Source of the DNA: CAZINM01 sp964540605
GTDB lineage: Bacteria > Patescibacteriota > Dojkabacteria > SC72 > JAHDCA01
Reading direction: 5' to 3'
Length of the DNA stretch: 14,757 nucleotides
Assembly: GCA_964540605.1 (NCBI GenBank)
Contig: CAZINM010000027.1
Coordinates: forward strand, 1 to 14,757
A program made the translations under genes and the position numbers. The notes beneath the pieces are model-generated. The model had not been told where the DNA came from and made no database searches. It saw only the letters and a program-made list of their open reading frames with translations. This document shows, piece after piece, positions 1-7,184 of the stretch; position 1 is the first letter of the stretch; each line of letters starts with the position of its first letter.

Positions 1-281
1 GTCCCTAATGTATTTCCTCCAGTACTCGCATCGTAGTAAACTACCTGGAATCCACATGTGTCTGCTCCTGATGCTATACAACTTGTCTCACTACTGGTTA
101 CATTCAATCCATCATCTTGGACTATCTTCCCCTGGAAGTTTATCGTGTTCATTGTCTGGGCTTCTACTTCGTCAGAAACTACTATAACAAACCCAATAAC
201 TGCAAACACAAACAGGCTAATTGATAGCCTTTTAAACAAGAGCTTACTTTTTCCCACTACCTTAAGGCAGTTTATTCTCAC
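1..281 (-). CDS. Secreted surface protein, N-terminal fragment (runs off left edge)
   Basis: An open frame runs from a GTG at 281 leftwards out of the window (about 93 codons visible). A GGAG lies 6 nt before the GTG, and an in-frame TGA lies two codons upstream, so this is the likely start; a later in-frame GTG is possible. Residues about 12-36 form a classical signal peptide (KLLFKR, then a long hydrophobic stretch ending VEA before QT). The mature part begins with INFQGKIVQDDGLNV and goes on to FQVVYYD. This style is familiar to me from large secreted surface proteins of Patescibacteria, whose C-terminal parts are often repetitive or fibre-like; that recognition is from memory. Two Cys are visible in the mature part. 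The function is unknown, probably cell-surface display. It is divergent from ung and has its own promoter. Confidence 0.7.
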   Translation of the reverse strand, partial: MRINCLKVVGKSKLLFKRLSISLFVFAVIGFVIVVSDEVEAQTMNTINFQGKIVQDDGLNVTSSETSCIASGADTCGFQVVYYDASTGGNTLG

Positions 282-323
282 AGCTCACTCCACACGAAAA
301 TTTATTAACTTTTTACTAATTCC

Positions 324-352
324 AATATACCTATTTGAACTACTGCTGGCAA
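324..352 (-). promoter_or_regulatory. Sigma70-type promoter of the surface-protein gene
   Basis: On the minus strand TTGCCA (352-347) is followed by a 17-nt spacer and TATATT (329-324), each one mismatch from consensus. The expected transcript starts near 317 and has a leader of about 36 nt that includes the GGAG ribosome binding site. This is one of the best-matching promoters in the window. Confidence 0.65.
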
Positions 353-393
353 CCCTTTTTATGCAAAAGATATCTCATAAAAAAAATAAAAAA

Positions 394-402
394 TGATATA
401 AT
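394..402 (+). promoter_or_regulatory. Extended -10 promoter of ung
   Basis: TGATATAAT is a perfect extended -10 (TG, one base, TATAAT at 397-402). No convincing -35 lies 16-18 nt upstream, as is usual for extended -10 promoters. The predicted start near 409 leaves a leader of about 32 nt with no Shine-Dalgarno sequence. The same nine bases occur in front of prfB. Confidence 0.55.
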
Positions 403-440
403 CTTGTAGATACAAATAAATCTGCTAATTAACAAATATT

Positions 441-1106
441 ATGGACGATATCAAGATCGATAAATCATGGAAAATAGAACTTTCAGATGAATTCGGTAAA
501 GAGTATTTTAAAGATCTGATTAAATTTGTTCGCAATGAATATAGATCTCAAACAATTTATCCATCTGGAAACCAAATTTTTCGAGCATTTGATAGATGTC
601 CATTCAACAAAGTTAAGGTCGTTATAATTGGACAAGATCCGTATCATGGTCCGAAACAAGCAAATGGTTTATGTTTTTCTGTATCTGAAGATGTTTCTAT
701 TCCACCATCTCTTCAAAATATTTATAAGGAAATAGAAACAGATATCGGCAAGAAAATGCCAGAGAACGGTAATTTAGAAAGATGGGCCGAACAGGGAGTC
801 CTACTACTAAACGCCACTTTAACTGTAAGAGCCGGAGAAGCCGGATCTCACCAAGGTAAAGGCTGGGAGGAGTTCACAGATGCTGTGATAGAGGCAGTAT
901 CAAATAGATTAGAAGGTGTTGTCTTTTTGCTCTGGGGATCATATGCACAGAAAAAAGGTGAAATGATTGATAAAGAGAAACATTATATCTTAACTTCAGC
1001 ACATCCATCACCATTATCTGCTCATAAAGGTTTCTTTGGATGTAAACATTTCTCAAAAGCAAACAAATATCTGATATTAAACGATAAAGAGCCAATAAAC
1101 TGGTAA
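441..1106 (+). CDS. ung: Uracil-DNA glycosylase, family 1
   Basis: This enzyme removes uracil from DNA in the first step of base excision repair in the cytoplasm. At 221 residues it is normal for family 1. The water-activating motif GQDPYHG is at residues 64-70 with the catalytic Asp at 66. LLLNATLTV at 121-129 carries the uracil-recognising Asn124. The minor-groove/catalytic loop HPSPLSAH is at 188-195 with His188. All key residues are present, so it should be active. The ATG has no Shine-Dalgarno sequence but follows an extended -10 promoter. It is convergent with gpmI, with only 21 nt between the stops, and looks monocistronic. Confidence 0.97.
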   Translation: MDDIKIDKSWKIELSDEFGKEYFKDLIKFVRNEYRSQTIYPSGNQIFRAFDRCPFNKVKVVIIGQDPYHGPKQANGLCFSVSEDVSIPPSLQNIYKEIETDIGKKMPENGNLERWAEQGVLLLNATLTVRAGEAGSHQGKGWEEFTDAVIEAVSNRLEGVVFLLWGSYAQKKGEMIDKEKHYILTSAHPSPLSAHKGFFGCKHFSKANKYLILNDKEPINW

Positions 1107-1118
1107 TTTTCGAAAATT
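1105..1118. repeat. 14-nt perfect palindrome between convergent genes
   Basis: AATTTTCGAAAATT overlaps the ung stop codon and fills most of the short gap to the gpmI stop. It has no GC-rich stem and no clear U-tract, so it is at best a weak bidirectional terminator or a protein-binding site. Confidence 0.35.
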
Positions 1119-1127
1119 GATAGCGAG

Positions 1128-2778
1128 TTAATCAATAACATCCATAAGATTCAAACCTGTCATACTTTCTGGTTGATCCACATCTAAAATTCCAAGGACT
1201 GTTGGTGCGACATCTGCCAATAATCCAGAAACCGGAACATCTTTACCAGAACCGATCTTTAGGATCTGCTCTTCACCCTTTCGTAACATCTGCTCTTTTT
1301 TGTCGACTAAAACAAATGGAACTGGATTATTTGTATGATAAACATTAATTGAACCNNNNNNNNNNTGTCTCACAGTTTCCATGATCAGCAGTAACGATCG
1401 CCACACCACTATTTGCAATTGTTGCTTCAACAATATCCTTCACACACTGGTCAACAATCTCATTTGCACGAATAGTTTTTTCAATATTTCCTGTATGACC
1501 AAGCATATCAGGATTTGCGAAGTTCAATAATAAAAGTGAATAGTTGAATTCAGTATTGTGATTAAGTCTATATACAACCTCATCTCTAATGATCTCGGCA
1601 CTCATTGCTGGAACTTCATCATAATCATAAACTTTAGGCGATGGAATATTAAAAAAATCTTCTCCTTGATGTGGTTCTTCAATACCACCATTAAAAAAAT
1701 ATGTGACATGCGTGTACTTCTCCGTCTCACTAATATGAAGTTGTTTTAGACCTTTTTCAGCTAGAACGTGTGCTAATGACATCTCGATCTTCTTTGGAGG
1801 AAATACAACATGAGTTGGAAGTCCATCTTCATAACCTGTCATTGTTACAAAGTGTATATCCTGTAATTTAACTTCTTTTACAATATTGGGAAAATCCTCG
1901 ATAGCAAATGCCTTTGTTAACTGCCTCGCACGATCTTCACGAAAGTTAAAGAACAGCATTACATCTCTATCACCAGCTGGACCAATAGGTGATCCTTCTC
2001 TATCAACAATTGTTGTTGGTAAAATGATTTGATCATTCTCACCTTCCTTATATGCCTGTTCTATCAGCTGAATAGGGTCAGTTGCTAATCTTTTTCCATA
2101 ACCTCTAATTGAATCATAGGCAAGCTGAGTCCTCTCCCATCTTTTATCTCGATCCATTGAATAATATCTTCCACTTATAGATGCTATATGACCAACACCT
2201 AGATCACTGATCCTTCGTAATAATCTTTGTAGATATTCTTTTCCTCTGAACATACTCGTATCTCTACCATCCATGAAAGCGTGTATATACGGATCGATAC
2301 CGAAATCTTTACATATCCTCATCAGCTCGAATAAATGGTCTATATGACCATGAACACCACCGTCACTTAAAATTCCCATTAAATGGAATTTAGTTCCTCT
2401 CTCTTTAGCCACTTTAATTGCTTCAGCTATAATAGGATTCTCATGGAAATTACCGTTTTTTATTGCATCATTAATTCTTGGTAAACTTTGAAATACTACT
2501 TGCCCAGAGCCGAGATTTAAATGTCCAACTTCAGAATTTCCATTCTCTAATTCAGGCAAACCTACATGAATACCTGAAGCGTGTAATAAAGTGCTGTGTC
2601 CTTTTGTCCAGATAGTATCCATAAAAGGTGTTTTTGCTTGAATAATAGCATTACCTAGAGGATCTGGATGAACTCCGAAACCATCTAATATTATTAAAGT
2701 AACTAATTTTGATTTAACACCTGATGTAGACGAGCTTTCTGATCTGGATTTAAAATTTTTAAATATTTTATCGAACAT
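1128..2778 (-). CDS. gpmI: 2,3-bisphosphoglycerate-independent phosphoglycerate mutase, interrupted by assembly gap
   Basis: The enzyme interconverts 3- and 2-phosphoglycerate in glycolysis using two Mn ions and a phosphoserine. The metallophosphatase start LVTLIILDGFG is preceded by about 24 extra polar residues. The nucleophile Ser lies in GNSEVGHLNLGSG (Ser82 from the ATG at 2778). TADHGNCE, before the gap, and YHTNNPVPF, after it, are the C-terminal metal-binding motifs. A 10-N run at 1356-1365 breaks the frame. Homologues have about six residues there, so the true gap is probably 18 nt and the gene intact. An ATG at 2808 would overlap prfB and lies upstream of the predicted transcript start, so 2778 is preferred. 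The stop is TAA at 1130-1128. Confidence 0.94.
1356..1365. other. Assembly gap inside gpmI
   Basis: Ten N, probably a fixed-size placeholder. The reading frames on either side join only if the true length is a multiple of three. Confidence 0.95.
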
Positions 2779-2783
2779 ACTGA

Positions 2784-2792
2784 TGATATAAT
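2784..2792 (+). promoter_or_regulatory. Extended -10 promoter of prfB, giving a leaderless mRNA
   Basis: TGATATAAT at 2784-2792 ends 6 nt before the prfB ATG at 2799. Transcription normally starts about 7 nt after the -10, which here is the A of the ATG itself. There is no Shine-Dalgarno sequence, and no room for one. The promoter probably drives the whole operon as far as the terminator at 8161. Confidence 0.6.
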
Positions 2793-2815
2793 ACAAAAAT
2801 GGAAACAATTAGCAA
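2788..2815 (-). promoter_or_regulatory. gpmI promoter overlapping that of prfB
   Basis: On the minus strand TTGCTA (2815-2810, inside prfB), a 16-nt spacer and TATTAT (2793-2788) precede the gpmI ATG at 2778. The predicted leader is about 2 nt. This -10 shares five positions with the prfB -10 on the other strand. Confidence 0.5.
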
Positions 2816-3890
2816 AGCAAAATTAGACAATTTAAAAGAAGAGATCAGTAACACTATAGCTGATTTGAACATAAATGAGAAAGAATCTCGTTTAGGCGAG
2901 CTACAAACAAAAAGTATGGAGCCGAATCTTTGGTCAGATCAGAACAATGCAAAAAAAATAATGAAAGAGCTGGAACATATTAAGAAAGAGATCGCTCAAT
3001 CACAAATATTGAAAGAGAGTGCAGATTCACTTATGGAACTTTACGAAATGTCAGATAAGGATAATGAATCTGAGCAAGAATTAATGAGTGAAGAGTATTG
3101 CAAATTAAAGGACGAAATAAATAAATTCCAAACCTTAAAGTTCCTGAATGGGAAGTATGATCCGTCAGATGCTATTTTTTCTATTCATTCAGGGCAAGGT
3201 GGTACTGAAGCAAATGATTGGACAGAAATGTTGTTTAGAATGTATACAATGTTCTTTGAAAAACAAGGCTGGAAATATGAAGTTCAACATATGGTTCGAG
3301 GTACTGAAACTGGTTTGGGAACTGTTACAATGATCGTTGAAGGCGATTACGCTTTTGGAATGCTTAAAAAAGAAACTGGGGCTCACCGACTTGTTAGACA
3401 ATCCCCTTTTAATGCTCAAAACCTAAGGCAGACATCATTTGCAGGGGTTGAAGTGACTCCATTAATTGATGATGATGACACAGATGTAATAATTAAAGAT
3501 GAAGATATTGATTTTAAAGCCGTTCGAGCTAGTGGGGCAGGAGGTCAACATGTAAATAAGGCTTCCACAGCAGTTCAGATCACCCACATTCCGACAGGCA
3601 TTACCGTGCATAATTCAGAAAGTCGTAGTCAAGCTCAAAATAGAGAGAATGCTATGAGAATATTAAGGTCAAAACTATGGTTGATAGAAGAAGAACGGAG
3701 AGAAAGAGAGATAAAACAGATCAAAGGTGAACACAAAGTTGCTGGATGGGGGAATCAGATACGAAACTATGTGTTACATCCTTATAAATTAGTCAAAGAC
3801 CTCCGAACTGATATTGAAAGATCTGATCCTGAAAATGTTTTGAATGGAGATCTTGAACAATTCATAGACGCTGAGATAAGAATCAGATAA
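2799..3890 (+). CDS. prfB: Peptide chain release factor 2
   Basis: RF2 ends translation at UAA and UGA codons. The 363 residues have the usual class I layout: a helical N-terminal domain (about 1-110), the codon-recognition domain with the RF2-type tripeptide SPF at 202-204, and the peptidyl-transferase GGQ at 248-250 in GAGGQHVNK. SPF rather than PxT separates it from RF1. The gene is one uninterrupted frame, so it lacks the in-frame UGA and +1 programmed frameshift that autoregulate prfB in E. coli and many other bacteria. Its start is immediately downstream of an extended -10, with no leader. ftsE follows at once, as in the conserved prfB-ftsE-ftsX order of Gram-positive bacteria. Confidence 0.97.
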   Translation: METISKAKLDNLKEEISNTIADLNINEKESRLGELQTKSMEPNLWSDQNNAKKIMKELEHIKKEIAQSQILKESADSLMELYEMSDKDNESEQELMSEEYCKLKDEINKFQTLKFLNGKYDPSDAIFSIHSGQGGTEANDWTEMLFRMYTMFFEKQGWKYEVQHMVRGTETGLGTVTMIVEGDYAFGMLKKETGAHRLVRQSPFNAQNLRQTSFAGVEVTPLIDDDDTDVIIKDEDIDFKAVRASGAGGQHVNKASTAVQITHIPTGITVHNSESRSQAQNRENAMRILRSKLWLIEEERREREIKQIKGEHKVAGWGNQIRNYVLHPYKLVKDLRTDIERSDPENVLNGDLEQFIDAEIRIR

Positions 3891-3926
3891 TATGGAGTAT
3901 TGATATTGAGTATCATTAAATTTACT

Positions 3927-4847
3927 ATGATGAATTTTTTGAAATTTGAGCATGTAAGTAAAATCTACAAGAACGAAATTGTTGCATTAGATGATGTTAC
4001 ATTTACCGCAGAAAATGGTGAGTTCTTCTTTGTTATTGGTCCTTCTGGTGCTGGTAAATCCACATTAATAAGGCTTATTATCAGGCAAGAGCTTCCAACT
4101 GCTGGTTCAATTCTTTTTGAAGATATTGAGGTTACATCAATTCCGAGAAAATTACTTTCCCTATACAGACAGCAATTAGGTGTCGTTTTCCAAGATCTAA
4201 AACTTATTCCAAGCAAGACAGTTAGAGAGAATATTGAATTTGCACTTGAGATATCAAGCAAACCTAAGAATGAAATAAATGAGACAGTCGATTATCTTCT
4301 CGAAGTTGTTGGCTTACAAGACAGACAGAAGCTTTTCCCGGAAGATCTCTCTGGTGGAGAGATGCAGAAAACCGCTATTGCAAGAGCTTTGGCCAATGAT
4401 CCAAAATTATTCATAGCGGATGAACCGACTGGAAATTTAGACCCTGATACATCTTTCGAAATTTTAGATCTTTTAAAAACTATTAATACATGGGGTACAA
4501 CAGTAATGGTAGTAAGCCATGCAAAAGATCTAGTTGATTCTATGCAGACAAGAGTTATATTAATGGATAAAGGAAAGATCATTAGTGATAAAAAGGGTGG
4601 ATATGAGAGACCCAATAGCAAGAAACCTTTATCGATCAAGGTAACTGATGATGAAGATACGGTAATAGAAAATGAAAAGGATCAAGATGAAAGATCAGGT
4701 GATATTAAGGAAAAAATTACAACAAAAAAAGAAAAAGGTCCTGAAAAAGATAAAAGAAAACCAGATAAAAAAGATAATAAAGGTAACAAAAATAAGAATG
4801 ATAAAAGTAAAGTTAAAAAGGGGAAATTTAAATGGCTACCATTCTAA
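3927..4847 (+). CDS. ftsE: Cell division ATP-binding protein FtsE with long Lys-rich tail
   Basis: This is the ATPase of the FtsEX complex, which sits on the inner face of the membrane at the division site and gates peptidoglycan hydrolases through FtsX. From the ATG at 3927, Walker A GPSGAGKST is at about residues 38-46, the Q-loop at 89, the signature LSGGEMQK at 141-148, Walker B LFIADEP at 161-167 and the H-loop His at 198. After about residue 220, where FtsE normally ends, some 80 residues follow that are very rich in Lys, Asp and Glu. The start is uncertain. ATG 3927 or 3930 gives the family-typical N-terminus, but a GGAG at 3894-3897 lies 8 nt before an in-frame TTG at 3906, and another TTG is at 3900. 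The gene ends 16 nt inside ftsX, implying coupled translation. Confidence 0.95.
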   Translation: MMNFLKFEHVSKIYKNEIVALDDVTFTAENGEFFFVIGPSGAGKSTLIRLIIRQELPTAGSILFEDIEVTSIPRKLLSLYRQQLGVVFQDLKLIPSKTVRENIEFALEISSKPKNEINETVDYLLEVVGLQDRQKLFPEDLSGGEMQKTAIARALANDPKLFIADEPTGNLDPDTSFEILDLLKTINTWGTTVMVVSHAKDLVDSMQTRVILMDKGKIISDKKGGYERPNSKKPLSIKVTDDEDTVIENEKDQDERSGDIKEKITTKKEKGPEKDKRKPDKKDNKGNKNKNDKSKVKKGKFKWLPF

Positions 4848-5761
4848 AAAATACTAAGAACAATATTATTCGTAATAGATGGCTATCGCTTGCAACAATT
4901 CTAGTTGCAACAATTGTATTTGTGACTGCTTCATTTTTTATTGGATTATCGATTTTAGCTCAACGAGCTGTCAGCATTTCTCAAACTAAAGCACAACTTC
5001 AAATATATTTTGATGTTGATGCCCCTGAAAGCGAGATCTCCATGGTAAAAGATCTACTAGAGAAACAAGAGGGTATTGAAGAAATTGAATATATTGATCA
5101 AGAAGAAGCATTGCAATTATATATGGATTATTATTCTGATGATCCTGAATTGATTGATTCTGTTTCTGCAGAGTGGCTACCGCCTAGCCTTGATGTCAGG
5201 GCTCAATCATTAGAATTTCTTGAACAGATCTCGGAGGTTGTTGAAGAAGAACAGAAAACAAATCCATATATTGATGAAGTTGTATATCATAAGGATATTG
5301 TTGATCAGCTAAAATCTATCTCAAATGGTATAAATGTTGGTGCAATTGCAATAATAAGTATATTTTCAATAATTACTATCTCTCTAGTATTTATAACTAT
5401 CTCGTTCAACATCAACAGCCACAAGCGAGAGATAGAGATCATGCACCTAATTGGTACAAGAGATGGGCACATCAAAATGCCGTTTATTTTGGAAGGGGTT
5501 TTCTATACAACAATCGGATCAATTATTGCTGCAACTTTAATAATTGTTCCTTTGTATATTATTATGCAAAATGGAAATGAATCTAATTTACATTACATCT
5601 TGATCGAACTTACGAAAGAGCTGAAACTAGACTTCATAACTGAATTCAACTTCGAATTTGTAGGATTATTCTATTTCATACATATTGCTGTTGGAGCCAT
5701 AGTTGGACTTTTGAGCAGTTCTTTCTCCGTTATGAGAAATCTAACATTGAAAGAGAAATAG
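4832..5761 (+). CDS. ftsX: Cell division membrane protein FtsX
   Basis: FtsX is the membrane subunit partnered with FtsE. The 309 residues show the family's four-helix plan: TM1 at about 18-42, a large extracellular domain at about 45-165, then TM2 (169-193), TM3 (218-245) and TM4 (275-299). The conserved cytoplasmic stretch between TM2 and TM3, SHKREIEIMHLIGTRDGHI, is present. In other bacteria the extracellular domain binds a coiled-coil partner (EnvC, PcsB or RipC), and the next gene encodes such a protein. The ATG overlaps the end of ftsE, with a purine-rich AGGGGA about 7 nt upstream acting as the ribosome binding site. The stop is TAG. Confidence 0.95.
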   Translation: MATILKNTKNNIIRNRWLSLATILVATIVFVTASFFIGLSILAQRAVSISQTKAQLQIYFDVDAPESEISMVKDLLEKQEGIEEIEYIDQEEALQLYMDYYSDDPELIDSVSAEWLPPSLDVRAQSLEFLEQISEVVEEEQKTNPYIDEVVYHKDIVDQLKSISNGINVGAIAIISIFSIITISLVFITISFNINSHKREIEIMHLIGTRDGHIKMPFILEGVFYTTIGSIIAATLIIVPLYIIMQNGNESNLHYILIELTKELKLDFITEFNFEFVGLFYFIHIAVGAIVGLLSSSFSVMRNLTLKEK

Positions 5762-5764
5762 CTT

Positions 5765-7108
5765 GTGATAATAAGCAGAAATAAATATCAAACAAAATTT
5801 GTCTCCAATTTTTCATCAATAATCTTATTTACAGCAGTAATAGGATTTGTACTTTTATATAGCTTAACAAGCTTGTCTAAACCTACAAAAGCTTATGAAA
5901 CATCTTGCCCAGATTATATGACCGATCAAGCATGTTTGGATTTCCTTCAAGATCAAGCTGAACAAATTGCAAATGATAAAAAGCAGTTGAACAACCGCAT
6001 TTCGGCAGAGGAGTATGCTCAGTTAGATCTATATGACAAAATTGCATACCTTCAGAACCAAATTAGTTTTACTGAAGATAATATAGATGAACTTGAAGTT
6101 CAGCTTAATCAGAAGAATGTCGAAATAAGGCTTCTTAATAAAGATATTGAAACAACGCAGAATAATATTGATACTGCTTCTCAAGAGATCGTAAGACTTC
6201 AAGATGCCATTCAGAAAAGAATAGCTTTATCGTATAAGTACTCTTCAATATCATCTGTTGAACTTTTAGTCAGCTTTAGTAAGGTTGATAGTTTAATGAG
6301 GAGATTGAAATATCTAAAAGATGCTAAAGAAAGAGATCGTGAGCTTTTAGCTGGTATGAGTTCACAAATAAAGGCTCTAGAAGAGGAGCAAGAGATTCTC
6401 GCAGGTAAAAAAGAAGAAGTTAAAGAGATCAAAGCGGAAGCAGAAGCTAAAAAAGATGAACTATTTGCAGAAAAAGAGAAGCTAGATTCTCAACAATCTG
6501 AATATCAAGGTTTATATGCTCAATCTCAAGCAAGAGAATCTGAATATAGAGCAAATTATGCGGCATTGAAAGCTGTTGAAGATGCAGCAACAGCACAAAT
6601 CACCCAATTGATATTTGAATTATTCAAAAGCGGTACTATTGCAGCTAACACTCCAGTTAATGCTGGAGATATTATAGGTTTCCAAGGTTCTTCAGGTATG
6701 ACATTTGGAGCACATTTACATTTTGAATACCGTGTAAATGGTTATATTACTAATCCTAATAATTCTTGCTTTGGTGCATCTCTTCATACATACGCCTACC
6801 CTATAAACTGTGTAGTCCCCATGAATGGATCCTATGTGACTCAATTTCCACATGTTTATAATTATGCGGTAGACATGGTTAGTTATTATGATGGAGATCA
6901 AACAGGTAGACTCAAATATTTCCCTGAACTAAATTGTGCTGGATACCATAGGCCAGCAGGATACTACTCAACTCAAGGTACTGGAGCACCTGTTAAAGCA
7001 ATAAAAAGTGGAAAAGCTACTACTGTCCAAACTGATATTTGTGGTGGTAGATATGTGATCATCGATCATGGAAATGGTGAAAGTTCACTATATCTTCACT
7101 TAAACTAG
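5765..7108 (+). CDS. Secreted coiled-coil M23/LytM protein (EnvC/PcsB-like) with permuted peptidase domain
   Basis: This is the likely FtsX-controlled peptidoglycan hydrolase or amidase activator. The start is a GTG 3 nt after the ftsX stop, and no in-frame ATG precedes the signal sequence. Residues about 10-43 form a signal peptide ending TKA. Residues about 60-280 are heptad-rich coiled coil, as in EnvC. The M23 domain follows in unusual order. The normally C-terminal half comes first (GDIIGFQGSSG at 301-311, HLHFE at 317-321). The normally N-terminal half comes last (AVD at 368-370, GAPVKA at 407-412, VIIDHGNG at 431-438, YLHLN at 443-447, then the stop). At the usual HxxxD ligand site the first residue is Asn366, with Asp370 kept. 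Cys335 and Cys349 flank the linker between halves. It may be a degenerate activator rather than an enzyme. Confidence 0.88.
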   Translation: MIISRNKYQTKFVSNFSSIILFTAVIGFVLLYSLTSLSKPTKAYETSCPDYMTDQACLDFLQDQAEQIANDKKQLNNRISAEEYAQLDLYDKIAYLQNQISFTEDNIDELEVQLNQKNVEIRLLNKDIETTQNNIDTASQEIVRLQDAIQKRIALSYKYSSISSVELLVSFSKVDSLMRRLKYLKDAKERDRELLAGMSSQIKALEEEQEILAGKKEEVKEIKAEAEAKKDELFAEKEKLDSQQSEYQGLYAQSQARESEYRANYAALKAVEDAATAQITQLIFELFKSGTIAANTPVNAGDIIGFQGSSGMTFGAHLHFEYRVNGYITNPNNSCFGASLHTYAYPINCVVPMNGSYVTQFPHVYNYAVDMVSYYDGDQTGRLKYFPELNCAGYHRPAGYYSTQGTGAPVKAIKSGKATTVQTDICGGRYVIIDHGNGESSLYLHLN

Positions 7109-7184
7109 TGAATACTCTTTATAAAAATTACCTATTCTGTTAAACTTACGAAAGTCAAAGAATTAATTTTATAAGTTATATTTC

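Noticed and set aside
58..396. 112-codon plus-strand open frame at the left edge
   Set aside because: It is antisense to the signal-peptide gene at 1-281 and runs through that gene's promoter. The opposite strand has a better start, ribosome binding site and signal peptide.
2778..2808. Upstream ATG of gpmI at 2808
   Set aside because: It would lie 5' of the predicted transcript start, overlap prfB and add ten hydrophobic residues not expected in this cytosolic enzyme.
3189..4639. Minus-strand frames of 76-115 codons inside prfB and ftsE
   Set aside because: They lie opposite strongly conserved RF2 and FtsE motifs and show no recognisable domain or start signals.
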